NCBI RefSeq assembly: GCF_036884255.1
Contig: NZ_CP145605.1
Span: forward strand, 6,385,001 to 6,449,000
Length of the DNA stretch: 64,000 bases
Source: Paenibacillus tundrae
GTDB taxonomy: Bacteria > Bacillota > Bacilli > Paenibacillales > Paenibacillaceae
Direction: 5' to 3'
Shown here: positions 1 to 8,566 of the stretch, piece by piece
How positions within the stretch are numbered: position 1 is the stretch's first letter
Layout: each line of letters begins with the position of its first letter
The notes under the pieces: model-generated
What the model was told of the DNA's origin: nothing
Databases searched by the model: none
What the model saw: the letters and a program-made list of their open reading frames with translations, nothing else
Made by a program: the position numbers and the translations under genes

Positions 1-1
1 A

Positions 2-1009
2 ATCGCCTATCTGGTCATTGATGAAGCCGATGAGATGTTGAATATGGGCTTCATTGAGACGGTGGGGGCTATTATTCAGGCATTGCCTCAGGAACGTGTA
101 ACGATGCTCTTCTCCGCGACCTTCCCAGAAGATGTAGCCAATCTATCCCGTAAATACATGAAGGGCCCGGTGGAGATTGAGATCAAGGCAAGCGGACTGA
201 CAACTGCCACGATTGAACATGCGGTTATTCATACTTCTGAAGTGAACAAAACGGCGCTGTTGCAAGACTTATTCATCGTGGAGAACCCGGATAGCTGTAT
301 CGTATTCTGCCGCACGCAGGAGAATGTAGACAAGCTGTTCCGCGTGATGGCTGACCTCGACTATCCAGCAGATCGCATCCATGGCGGCATGGAGCAGGAC
401 GAGCGAATTGAGGTCATGAATGCCTTCCGACGTGGACAATTCCGTTATTTAGTTGCGACGGATGTAGCTGCTCGGGGTATCGACATTACCAATATCACAC
501 ATGTAATCAACTACGATATTCCGCTCGAAAAGGAAAGCTATGTTCACCGTACAGGCCGTACTGGGCGTGCAGGTCAGACGGGTAAAGCCTTTACCTTCAT
601 CACGCCGAAGGATGGCAGACGCCTTGCTGAGATTGAATCCTATATCGGATTCGAGATCCCGGTGATTAAGGCTCCATCTGAAGATGCGGTAGATCGCCGC
701 AGAGAAGAATTCGAGAAGCGGCTTAAGATTGTACCTGAGCGCAAAAAGGACAAACGCGAACAATTGAATCAGCAGATTATGAAGCTGAACTTCAATGGGG
801 GCAAGAAGAAGAAACTTCGTGCTGTTGACTTCGTCGGAACCATCGCCAAGCTTGAAGGCGTGGGTGCAGACGATATTGGCATCATTACCATTCAGGATAA
901 CGTAACAGATGTGGAGATTCTGAACGGCAAAGGGCCACTTGTGCTTGAAATGATGCAAAATACAACGATCAAAAAGATGCAGCTCAAGGTTCGTAAGGGC
1001 AAGAAGTAA
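2..1009 (+). CDS. dbpA: DEAD-box ATP-dependent RNA helicase, DbpA/YxiN type (5' truncated by window edge)
   Basis: The frame is open from base 2, so the gene starts before the window. The first residues contain motif II (VIDEAD), followed by motif III SAT in LFSATFP, motif IV CIVFCRTQ, motif V VATDVAARGIDI and motif VI HRTGRTGRAG. This is the end of the first RecA-like domain and the complete second one. The last ~75 residues (LRAVDFVGTIAKLEGV onward) form the C-terminal RNA-binding domain of DbpA/YxiN helicases, which in that family recognises 23S rRNA hairpin 92. The likely role is ATP-dependent remodelling of 23S rRNA during 50S assembly in the cytoplasm. The basic tail (KVRKGKK) fits RNA binding. 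Only the N-terminal Q motif and Walker A region are missing, because of the window edge. The gene is followed by a strong hairpin and appears to end its transcription unit. Confidence 0.93.
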   Translation: MAYLVIDEADEMLNMGFIETVGAIIQALPQERVTMLFSATFPEDVANLSRKYMKGPVEIEIKASGLTTATIEHAVIHTSEVNKTALLQDLFIVENPDSCIVFCRTQENVDKLFRVMADLDYPADRIHGGMEQDERIEVMNAFRRGQFRYLVATDVAARGIDITNITHVINYDIPLEKESYVHRTGRTGRAGQTGKAFTFITPKDGRRLAEIESYIGFEIPVIKAPSEDAVDRRREEFEKRLKIVPERKKDKREQLNQQIMKLNFNGGKKKKLRAVDFVGTIAKLEGVGADDIGIITIQDNVTDVEILNGKGPLVLEMMQNTTIKKMQLKVRKGKK

Positions 1010-1042
1010 AATAGTAACCGTGTAGAATAGATACAAAACCAT

Positions 1043-1082
1043 ATAGGGATAGCGGGCTTGATACCAAGCCTGCTATCCCTAT
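1043..1082 (+). terminator. Hairpin terminator after the RNA helicase gene
   Basis: An 18-bp stem (1043-1060 with 1065-1082, one G-U wobble) and a 4-base loop lie 33 bases after the helicase stop. The trailing U-tract is poor, so it may act as a transcript-end stabiliser as well as a terminator. The rest of 1083-1322 contains no gene I can support; an 82-codon open frame there has no ribosome binding site and overlaps this hairpin. Confidence 0.7.
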
Positions 1083-1322
1083 TGTCATGTGATGGTGATA
1101 TGGAATTGCGTTATATAGCTGGTGATGCAGTGTTATATGTACCCGTCTCCGTTAAATCGAGTTTAGTATGCATTATTGTAAATACAATGCCGCTATCTCT
1201 GCCATTGGACAACACCTTCAGCCCATGCCCGCTCGTCCTGCTCGTTCTAAATAAAATGTCGCTTTGTTCATTAATGGATGTATTGTTCACTTGTCATCGA
1301 GTTTAGCCCAACTAGAATATAA

Positions 1323-1337
1323 TTGAAAGCGCTATAT
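1323..1337 (+). promoter_or_regulatory. Candidate cre (CcpA) site upstream of GH43 gene
   Basis: TTGAAAGCGCTATAT matches the cre consensus WTGNAANCGNWNNCW at all but one fixed position (A for C near the end). It lies about 30 bases before the preferred ATG of the glycosidase gene, in its leader or promoter region. A similar site stands at the same distance before the PL4 lyase gene. Catabolite repression of the gene is therefore likely but inferred. Confidence 0.5.
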
Positions 1338-1367
1338 TGATCTTTATTCTATCGGGAGGTGTATGTA

Positions 1368-3235
1368 ATGGGTAAAAGGCAAGCTGTCTGGTGTCTAGTC
1401 TTAGCACTCACGTTCACCCTGTTTGGTCTTCATCCAGAACGAACAAGTGCAGCAAGTGTCACGATAACCAACGGAACCGACTGGCTGGATACGGCGGACA
1501 ATCCCATCCATGCCAACAGCGGCAACATTCTGCAGGTAGGCTCGACGTATTATCTGTATGGTGAACATGCAGTAGGCGGCAAGTTCGACAGTGTTAACGT
1601 CTACACCTCCACGGATCTGAAGAATTGGACATTTAGCAATGCGATCCTGACGAAGGATTCTGCAACGGAATTGGCATCCAGCAAAATCGAACGTCCCAAA
1701 GTCATCTATAACGCCGCCACCTCCCAATATGTGCTATGGGCACATTATGAGAACGGAACGGATTACAACCTTGGGCGTGTAGCGGTAGCGACAAGTAGTA
1801 CACCGAATGGAAAATTTTCGTATGAGGGCAGTTTCCGCCCACTCGATTATGAATCCCGTGACATGACCGTATTCGTAGATACGGATGGCACAGGTTATCT
1901 GGTTACTGCTTCCCGTAAGAATGGCGGGGCTAATGATACGATGGCCATTTTCAAAATGAATGCGAGCTACACCGGAATTCAATCCTTCGAAGGCTGGCTA
2001 TTCGAGAATGCCTATCGCGAGGCACCTGCCGTTGTGAAAAAAGGAAACCGTTATTACCTCTTCACCTCCCAAGCCGCGGGCTGGTATCCGAATCAAGGAG
2101 CTTACGCCACAGCGACGTCTATGACAGGGCCATGGACTTCCCTTACACCATATGGCAATCCATCGGCCTTCGGCTCGCAGATCCATGATATCGCCACAAT
2201 TACAGGCAGCAGTACAACATCGTATATCTATATGGCAGACCGCTGGAATCCAATGAACCTCGGAGAACACAAGCATATCTGGCTGCCGCTAACCTTGAAT
2301 GATTCGAACGGAACGGCATCGCTGGAGTGGTACACCACATGGAACATTGATGCAGCTACAGGCACAGTAACCCCACCCGCTCTGGTCAATCATGCTCAAG
2401 GCAAAACGGCTACTGCCAGTTCGACAGCCTCCGGTTCATCTGCATCCAACGTCAATGACGGTAACTACCAGACTTCATGGGTAGCTTCATCCAACAGTTG
2501 GCCGGCGTGGTGGCAGGTGGATTTCGGCGCTCCGAAGACCATCACGGAGATCGACACGTCTTGGTTTATGTATAAAGGCTCTGAAGGGTATTACAAATAT
2601 AAAATCGAGATCAGTAACGATGGTATTAATTATGCTTCACTAGATCGCACCAACAACCTGACCTATGGTTTCACGACTGATGCGGTGCATTTCACTGCTC
2701 GTTATGTACGAATTAATATGGTGAATGCCGTCTTATGGAACAATCCTGGCAACTGGTATACGCCAACCTTACACGAGGTCAAAATGTTGGGACCTGCTAC
2801 CCCTGAAACCACCGGGTACAGCCGTTCAGTTCACACAACTATCCGGACCGATATATCCGTCATGCGAATTATACAGCTCGTGTGGATGCCAACGTCTTAC
2901 CGGTACTGGACTCCCAGTTCCGTGTTATACCTGGCCTTGCTAGCTCCACAGGAATCTCGCTGGAGTCCGTCAACTTCCCTGGCTACTTCTTAAAGCGTAA
3001 TGCCAGCAACAAAATTGTGCTTGAAGCTTATACCAATACCGCCGCCTATAAGGGAGATGCCACGTTCCTAAGCAGCCCCGGCTGGGCGGATAACAGCAAA
3101 GTGTCGTTACAATCCTACAGTCAGCCCGGATATTACATCCGGCACTATGATTATGTACTGCAACTCGATGCCATCAATGCATCCAGCAGTTCCACCGTGA
3201 AGAGTGATGCCACGTTTACCCGCACGAACTTCTAG
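1368..3235 (+). pseudogene. Secreted GH43 glycosidase (exo-1,3-galactanase-like) with CBM32 and CBM42, frameshifted
   Basis: The start is set at ATG 1368, 7 bases after GGGAGGT; the upstream in-frame GTG at 1359 lies inside that site. Residues 1-28 are a signal peptide. A GH43 five-blade propeller follows (~35-335), with NPIHANSGNILQVG, YREAPAV (Glu218, candidate acid) and GSQIHDIATI (Gln271). Glu acid plus Gln base fits the GH43_24 exo-beta-1,3-galactanase group, although its usual HGG near the N-terminus is NSG here. A CBM32/F5-8C domain occupies ~341-475. The first frame then runs out of sense and stops at 2993. A CBM42 (AbfB) domain continues in the frame of 3235 (NYPDRYIRH, then DSQFRVIPGLA). 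The shift lies between about 2800 and 2830. CBM42 binds arabinofuranose side chains, so the target is probably arabinogalactan. Either the gene is broken or there is a single-base sequence error. Confidence 0.8.
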
Positions 3236-3332
3236 CCGTTTAGCGGTATATCGTATTTAGAGATACATCCGTAGCATACAAAGATCATTATGCTCACATG
3301 AGATACACGGAGCAACCATCTACACTTTGCCG

Positions 3333-3380
3333 AAAAAAGGTTTCTAATCAGGCACACCGCCTGAAAAGGAGCCTTTTTTT
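3333..3380 (+). terminator. Terminator after GH43 gene
   Basis: A nested hairpin has the inner stem TCAGGC/GCCTGA and outer AAAAAAGG/CCTTTTTT, ending in a run of seven T. It stands about 100 bases after the glycosidase stop. The remaining 3381-3826 holds no gene I can support. Confidence 0.8.
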
Positions 3381-3667
3381 CTCTGCGCTTCACCCGCTAT
3401 GAGATGTGATTCTACAACTCGTTCTCATAACGTGAACGCTGGTGTAATCATGGCGTAATCGCCACCCAAGCAATCGGCCGGGGCACCACTGAACCAATCA
3501 TTAATTTATACATTTCATCAACCGTGATATCACCTGCTGCAAATTTATGTGGATGACCCTTTCCCAATTACACTCACCCTTTCTTCCCTTTCCCTAAGCA
3601 TATCCTTCGGTTTACAAAGCTTGATGGGACAAATATAGTTTGTATAAGAATATACACTTGTCTATTA

Positions 3668-3697
3668 TAAAAAAAGTACGCACTTTAAAGTGCGTAC
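3668..3697 (-). terminator. Orphan minus-strand terminator-like palindrome
   Basis: A perfect 22-bp palindrome (GTACGCACTTT/AAAGTGCGTAC, 3676-3697) is preceded on the plus strand by seven A, so on the minus strand it is a textbook stem plus U-tract. The flanking genes are both plus-strand, so no transcript obviously uses it. Confidence 0.5.
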
Positions 3698-3826
3698 CTC
3701 TATCCAACCATAGAATTATCTTAGATAAGTCTAGATGGTTCTAACTTCATTTAAAATCTATTTTGGAGCATAGCAAACTCTAGTCCGAGTTACTGTGCGT
3801 ATCCTGCAATAAAAAGGTGTGAATGC

Positions 3827-4690
3827 ATGTCAACCTATCAAGTCATTCCGATGATCTATCATTCCAAGGAACAGATTGAGGCAATTATCTCGCTCGAACA
3901 ACAATGTAAACAACTGGATTCCGAACATCTTAAGGCAGATCTTGATCATATCAGCAAAAAAGACGGAGACCACGCGCTCCTCTGTTATCGCGACAGCGAA
4001 TTGGTTGGACTCCTCAGTTGGTATGCTTCAGACGCTGAGACCGGAAGTATAAATGCCATCTTACATCCAGAGCATCGTCGCCAAGGTGTGTTCTCTAGCT
4101 TACTGAAGCAAGCCATTCTCGACATGACACCACAGGGTATACATCAGCTCAGCTACCGTATTCCTCAGGGTTTATCTCCAGGAATCCACACGGCTGAATC
4201 ACTCGGAGCAGTGTATGATCGTGCGGAGTACGTCATGCAGCTTGTGACTGAGATCTCTCCTATGGATGAGCTGCCCAAACTTACTTTGCGTGTAGCAGAA
4301 GCTCAAGATTGGGATTTTATGATCACCTGCTCATCCCAAGCCTTCGGTGATTCAGAGAGCTGGACTCGTGAATATTTTATGCAAACGAATGAACCTAACC
4401 GAGTAACCTATATCGCTTATCAGGCTCAACAACCTGTAGGATTGGTAAGGGTCAACTCCATCAATGCCACAACTGCATTTATTCATAACTTCTGTATCTT
4501 ACCTGCTTATCAGGGTCGAAAGCTGGGACGTGCTGTGCTTACCATTCTGTCCGATCTCTTGAAGAAGCAAGAGTATACGGACATTCGACTGTCTGTTGTT
4601 ACGGAGAATGAGCGCGCTTTGAATCTGTATCGAAGTGTTGGTTTTGAAGTGAATACCGAGTATCACTATTATAGGGGCAGCTTGCTATAG
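3827..4690 (+). CDS. Tandem GNAT-family N-acetyltransferase
   Basis: This 287-residue cytoplasmic protein has two GNAT-like halves. The N-terminal half (~1-145) carries a divergent acetyl-CoA loop (HPEHRRQGVFSSLLKQ). The C-terminal half (~148-287) has the clear motif QGRKLGRAVLTI and the closing element ENERALNLYRSVGFEV. The second domain therefore looks catalytically competent, and the first may be structural or substrate-binding. The substrate cannot be read from sequence. The start follows AAGGTG with about 8 bases of spacing. It is a single gene with its own terminator and the opposite-strand membrane gene directly behind it. Confidence 0.85.
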   Translation: MSTYQVIPMIYHSKEQIEAIISLEQQCKQLDSEHLKADLDHISKKDGDHALLCYRDSELVGLLSWYASDAETGSINAILHPEHRRQGVFSSLLKQAILDMTPQGIHQLSYRIPQGLSPGIHTAESLGAVYDRAEYVMQLVTEISPMDELPKLTLRVAEAQDWDFMITCSSQAFGDSESWTREYFMQTNEPNRVTYIAYQAQQPVGLVRVNSINATTAFIHNFCILPAYQGRKLGRAVLTILSDLLKKQEYTDIRLSVVTENERALNLYRSVGFEVNTEYHYYRGSLL

Positions 4691-4697
4691 ATAGTTC

Positions 4698-4736
4698 AGA
4701 GAGACCCATCTCCGTTAGGGAGGCAGGTCTCTTTTA
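4698..4736. terminator. Bidirectional terminator between convergent genes
   Basis: The stem AGAGACC (4700-4706) pairs with GGTCTCT (4726-4732), with an inner pairing ATCTCC/GGAGG. CTTTT follows on the plus strand. It sits between the convergent GNAT gene and small membrane-protein gene. Confidence 0.65.
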
Positions 4737-4958
4737 AGTATAGGCTTCCACCCCAAGGTACACATTCCAGATTACAAGAATTACACTTAGACATATAGCG
4801 AAGCCAATATTCCATTTCGTTCTCACGCGGAACGCGGTGTACCCCATCAGCGCAATCATGACCACACTGAAGATGAGGACTGAAACGTTGTTCCGAAAGA
4901 TGGCTATCATGATAAGCAAAATGAAGGTAATGATCGTTGTCACCTTATTCAAATTCAC
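4734..4958 (-). CDS. Small hydrophobic membrane protein of unknown function
   Basis: About 74 residues. Two to three hydrophobic segments (VTTIITFILLIMIAIF, VLIFSVVMIALMGYTAF, IGFAICLSVILVIW) indicate an integral membrane protein. The start is taken as GTG 4958 because AAAGGAG lies 9 bases before it. A longer TTG frame (4979) begins upstream of that site, and an ATG at 4967 abuts it. No recognisable domain. The product resembles the small inner-membrane proteins common in Bacillales and no function can be assigned. Confidence 0.6.
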   Translation of the reverse strand: MNLNKVTTIITFILLIMIAIFRNNVSVLIFSVVMIALMGYTAFRVRTKWNIGFAICLSVILVIWNVYLGVEAYT

Positions 4959-5077
4959 CCTTCTCATCTCCTTTAACAATATGTTGTATCACTTATAATA
5001 ATTTACATTTGTTAACAATAATCCATAACTTTATGATCTTACTGAGAAAATGAGGACGAGTTGTCACAACGTTCTCT

Positions 5078-5986
5078 TCACAGATATTGCTTTAGACTTT
5101 TCTCCAGCATACTTCGTACCATTTGCTTCAATTCTACTGGAGCCACAACCTTCACTTCTGGTCCATACGCCAGCAACCCACGCGCTGTATATGGCAGCTC
5201 ATCTACGGGAATCGCACCTTTCCATTCCTTATCCTGCACAGACTTAAATACGACATCAGACGAAGCTTGCCTTACACCCGCATCAGTGAAATGTAGCACG
5301 ACCTCCACACGTTCACGTTCATCCTCCGTACGCAGCCAATCATGCAGGTTCGGGATAGATTCATCCGTTCCATCCGTAATCTGAAGATCACTCATGCGAT
5401 CCACACGATATAGCAGCACTCTCTCCTTATGGCGTGCAGGCATGTACCAGTACCCACGATCATAATAAATGCCGATTGGAAAGACCTCTACTGTTTTCTG
5501 TCCATTACGGGAAGAATACTGGAAGGTAACACCTCTCTTCTCCACCGCTGCGTCCAACATTGTAGTTGTCATTGGCTGAGCATGCGTCGATGCATGTGGC
5601 TGAAGAAAGGTAATATGTTCTCTCATTCGCATCACGAGATCCTGTACATCCTGCGGCAGACTCGAAAAGTACTGCTCTGCCAGATGTTCTCGCACCGATC
5701 CATAAGGAAAGTCTGGTACTTTCTCCAAATATTCAAGCATTAGAAATAAACCTAATGCCTCGTTCTGATTGAGCTGGAGGGGTGGCAACAAGCGATTTGG
5801 TAAAACCTGGTACCCTCCTTGTACACCTACCTCCGTATATAGAGGAAAGCCCATCGACTGCAACGCATCCAGGTCACGTTGAATCGTACGAATAGATACT
5901 TGGAACCGCTCAGCCAGCTCGCGAGCCGTAAATTTCCGCCTAGAATCCATTAGTCTCATGATGGCAAGTTTGCGATTATTCATCAT
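5078..5986 (-). CDS. YafY-type transcriptional regulator (HTH + WYL domain)
   Basis: 302 residues. The N-terminal winged helix (~5-60; RELAERFQVSIRTIQRDLDAL) is of the HTH_11/DeoR kind. The middle and C-terminal parts are a WYL ligand-sensing module (~135-220: FQYSSRNGQKTVEVFPIGIYYDRGYWYMPARH) plus a WCX-like extension. Such proteins bind DNA and sense small ligands or nucleic acids. The gene is divergent from the RibD-like reductase gene with only 75 bases between the coding starts, so it probably controls that gene and itself. The start lies just after GGTGGGAA. Confidence 0.88.
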   Translation of the reverse strand: MMNNRKLAIMRLMDSRRKFTARELAERFQVSIRTIQRDLDALQSMGFPLYTEVGVQGGYQVLPNRLLPPLQLNQNEALGLFLMLEYLEKVPDFPYGSVREHLAEQYFSSLPQDVQDLVMRMREHITFLQPHASTHAQPMTTTMLDAAVEKRGVTFQYSSRNGQKTVEVFPIGIYYDRGYWYMPARHKERVLLYRVDRMSDLQITDGTDESIPNLHDWLRTEDERERVEVVLHFTDAGVRQASSDVVFKSVQDKEWKGAIPVDELPYTARGLLAYGPEVKVVAPVELKQMVRSMLEKSLKQYL

Positions 5987-6061
5987 TTCCCACCTTTAAT
6001 TACGTCAACTTTTGTCATAGTTAAAGTGTATCATAACGTTAAGAAGAAGGGAGCGATGCAT

Positions 6062-6595
6062 ATGTCAGATACTAAGGTTATCTTGTATGTTGCAATGAGT
6101 ATGGATGGATATATCGCAAGACCAGATGGTTCTGTAGATTGGCTGATGGATGTGGAGGGAGATGGAGGTGACAACGGATACGCAGCATTTTATCAAGACA
6201 TCGGTTCCGTTGTCATGGGACGTGACACCTATGAGGTGGTGCTCACGCTAGCTGAGGATTTTATGTATGCTGATCGTCCAACATATGTCATGTCCCGTTC
6301 CAAGCAGCCGCCAGCTCCACACGTTGAATTTACAGATGAGCCAGTGGAACAGTTAATTACTCGACTTAAGGCTTCTACAACAGGGCATATATGGATTGTT
6401 GGCGGTGGGAAGCTAGTTCAATCGGTGCTGGAGCAGCATCTATTGGATGAGATCGAAGTCGCGATTATTCCGAAAATTCTGGGTGAAGGCATTCCGTTAT
6501 TCCCCAAAGGCACGGTACCGAGTCTGTGGAAGACCATCGAGACGAAGACACTCGGGCAGATCATTGCAATCCGCTATGAGGCAGAACAATTATAG
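6062..6595 (+). CDS. RibD C-terminal/dihydrofolate reductase-like family protein
   Basis: 177 residues. The start is set at ATG 6062 (MSDTKVIL), 8 bases after AAGGGAG; in-frame GTG 6026 is before that site and ATG 6056 is too close. The fold markers are VAMSMDGYIARPDGSVDWL at the N-terminus, VVMGRDTYEVV (~50-60) and HIWIVGGGKLVQSVL (~105-120), the usual NADPH-binding pattern of the RibD_C/DHFR-like superfamily (YwjB/YyaP type). It is probably an NADPH-dependent reductase of unknown substrate and not a folate enzyme. It is divergent from the WYL regulator, which likely controls it. Confidence 0.85.
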   Translation: MSDTKVILYVAMSMDGYIARPDGSVDWLMDVEGDGGDNGYAAFYQDIGSVVMGRDTYEVVLTLAEDFMYADRPTYVMSRSKQPPAPHVEFTDEPVEQLITRLKASTTGHIWIVGGGKLVQSVLEQHLLDEIEVAIIPKILGEGIPLFPKGTVPSLWKTIETKTLGQIIAIRYEAEQL

Positions 6596-6703
6596 GCTTA
6601 ATGCGTGCTTAGGCGTTCAAAGTCATCGGATTACTACGCCAAATCACTAAAAATTGCGTCCTACTATGGATACAAAAAAATTTCATAACCAATGCAATGC
6701 AAA

Positions 6704-6736
6704 TAAGCCCACTGCTTAATGCTGCGGGCTTGTTTT
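6704..6736 (+). terminator. Terminator after RibD-like gene
   Basis: AAGCCC pairs with GGGCTT across an imperfect inner stem, followed by GTTTTC. It is placed between the convergent reductase and SGNH genes. Confidence 0.6.
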
Positions 6737-6813
6737 CATTCGTTTCGTATCGTTAGAAGAGAACTCTGGCCTCGTGTCTAACGCTTTTCCTTTGCCATAA
6801 TTGGTTCTGTATT

Positions 6814-7950
6814 CTAGGAATGGTGCTGCAGTATGCCTCTCAGATGCTCCGTTAAGGTTTCAGCTGCCCGCTTATGGGATAACATCCCCGGATGAGTTCT
6901 GGCACCTACCGTCTCACTCGTTGTATTCGGCAGTTGAATGACCGACACACTTCGGTCGCCCGTTTCCTTCATGTAGATATCCACCGCGCGATATATAGCA
7001 GGCATCATCGGAAATCCAAGCATGCCGTACGCCCAGACGATGTGTGCCTTAGTGTTATTTTTCCGCAACTGAATTAAGAATTGGTATGCTGCTTGCTCGA
7101 ACTTAGCCACGTCTTCTTCATGGTACGTCCCATCGGCATTCAATCGTTGTTTATACGTGACCCCTGTGTTCGGATCTGTCCACTCTGGTGTCTGGAAGGC
7201 ACCGCCATCATTGCTGCCTAAATTCACGACCACCACATCCGGCTGCCATGCATTGAAGTCATGCGGGTTATGCGCCCCCAGTGCTTCGTTCATCTCCCCC
7301 GTTAATAGACCGCACACCTGATCATAGTACTGTGGAATGTTGGCGCTCGGATTGTTGTCCCAGCTCGTCATAACGCCCCAGCCGCTCTGCGAGATGACGC
7401 GATAATCTGCGTGAAGAGCCTCTGCTGTCATGGCCGTATAATTTTGAATCGCGCTGAACCACATCGGAATCCAATCTTCCTCAGCCTGAGCGCCGATGGC
7501 ACCTTCGCCTGATGTGATACTATCCCCAATAAACTCCACTTTATAAGGTCTATCCTCCACCAACTGGAATGCACCATCCGATTTCAGCGCATGAATCTGT
7601 AATACGCATCCAGGATCCCCACTCATGGCTTGGGTGTCTTTTACGATTCGGACGTTTTTGGTAACGCTTTCGTTCATTCCTCTGAAAATACACACCCAGT
7701 ACCTTCCATGCACCAGCATCTGGCGGCTTACCACTACGTCGTTAATTAGAACACTGATCCATGGTTCACATACATCATATTTGGAATCAACCTCTATCCA
7801 TAGCTCTGTCCCGGTCACATTCAGCTCCACTGCGCTACCTGTCCAAAACAACGTTAGCGGCGACCTGCTCTCCGTCGTTCTCCCATGAACCTTCAACTGA
7901 GCAACATCGGGTAATGCATAGTGCTTTAACTTATTGTTTTCCATTATCAC
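6814..7950 (-). CDS. SGNH/GDSL hydrolase, CE2-like carbohydrate esterase
   Basis: 378 residues without a signal peptide. An N-terminal beta-sandwich (~1-130) precedes an SGNH domain. Block I is FIGDSITSGEG (nucleophile Ser), block II is the Gly region SGWGVM, block III is VVNLGSNDGG (Asn), and block V is ARTHPGMLSH (catalytic His). A jelly-roll module before an SGNH domain is the layout of carbohydrate esterase family 2 (acetyl-xylan/acetyl-glucomannan esterases), so sugar deacetylation is likely. Lack of a secretion signal suggests it acts on imported oligosaccharides. GTG 7950 is chosen because AGGAGGG lies 5-6 bases away; ATG 7944 is the alternative. Confidence 0.82.
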   Translation of the reverse strand: MIMENNKLKHYALPDVAQLKVHGRTTESRSPLTLFWTGSAVELNVTGTELWIEVDSKYDVCEPWISVLINDVVVSRQMLVHGRYWVCIFRGMNESVTKNVRIVKDTQAMSGDPGCVLQIHALKSDGAFQLVEDRPYKVEFIGDSITSGEGAIGAQAEEDWIPMWFSAIQNYTAMTAEALHADYRVISQSGWGVMTSWDNNPSANIPQYYDQVCGLLTGEMNEALGAHNPHDFNAWQPDVVVVNLGSNDGGAFQTPEWTDPNTGVTYKQRLNADGTYHEEDVAKFEQAAYQFLIQLRKNNTKAHIVWAYGMLGFPMMPAIYRAVDIYMKETGDRSVSVIQLPNTTSETVGARTHPGMLSHKRAAETLTEHLRGILQHHS

Positions 7951-8036
7951 ACAATCCCTCCTCTTGGATTTTTTGCGCCACAGCAGAATTTCCCATCTCT
8001 TATGTAGATCTATTATTATCCTATATGCAAAAGGTA

Positions 8037-8441
8037 TTACACGTTAAGCACAGCTCTGAACGGGGCATGGCCTGTGTCTGCATTCCGTAGCAACGTTGGT
8101 TTCCTTAACCTCAGGCTGGATTTGAGTTTGAAAATTGCTTTGGCTCCGTCCATCTTCACAAACGATACATCAATCCAGATCGGTACAAAAGGTGCTTTCC
8201 ATGCAAGCAGATCCACGACATGTTGAAGTGAAAATTGTCTGCCTTCCACATTTTTCTTCGCCAGTATCCACAATCGCATCATGTCATCCGCTCCGTCAAG
8301 TGGTTTGCCAGGTTCCTCAACAGCTTCAACAATAAATGCAACTTCTTCATAGTGCAATTCTTCGTTATCTTGGATTTCCTTGATGGCACTTTCTAAGTTA
8401 ACCGTGAATATGTCTTTGTTCATCTGTGTGACTCTGGCCAT
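8037..8441 (-). CDS. Hypothetical protein, 134 aa
   Basis: The start is placed at ATG 8441 (MARVTQMNKD), 7 bases after AAGGGGG; the longer frame up to 8495 has no support. It is a soluble, mixed alpha/beta acidic protein with no signal peptide or membrane segment. The segment LHYEEVAFIVEAVEEPGKPL is helical and acidic, and the C-terminal half is basic. I recognise no family. It lies between the SGNH gene and the glnKL system, without shared orientation signals beyond being on the same strand. Confidence 0.6.
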   Translation of the reverse strand: MARVTQMNKDIFTVNLESAIKEIQDNEELHYEEVAFIVEAVEEPGKPLDGADDMMRLWILAKKNVEGRQFSLQHVVDLLAWKAPFVPIWIDVSFVKMDGAKAIFKLKSSLRLRKPTLLRNADTGHAPFRAVLNV

Positions 8442-8532
8442 AAGCAGCCCCCTTCCAACTCCAATATGCTCATCATACCAAAAACACCCAGACAACTATA
8501 CCAAGTTTGTTACTACAGCTAAATGAGCCAAC

Positions 8533-8566
8533 ACAAAAAAAGACCGACCCGCTAATTAGCAGGTTC
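8533..8566 (-). terminator. Terminator of the glnK-glnL unit
   Basis: On the minus strand a 9-bp stem (ACCTGCTAA/TTAGCGGGT) is followed by CGGTCTTTTTTT. It starts right at the response-regulator stop codon. Confidence 0.85.

Noticed and set aside
1058..1306. 82-codon plus-strand frame
   Set aside because: It overlaps the helicase terminator, has no ribosome binding site and no protein-like composition.
5050..5384. Plus-strand frames opposite the first WYL regulator
   Set aside because: Overlapping shadows of a clear regulator gene with no translation signals.
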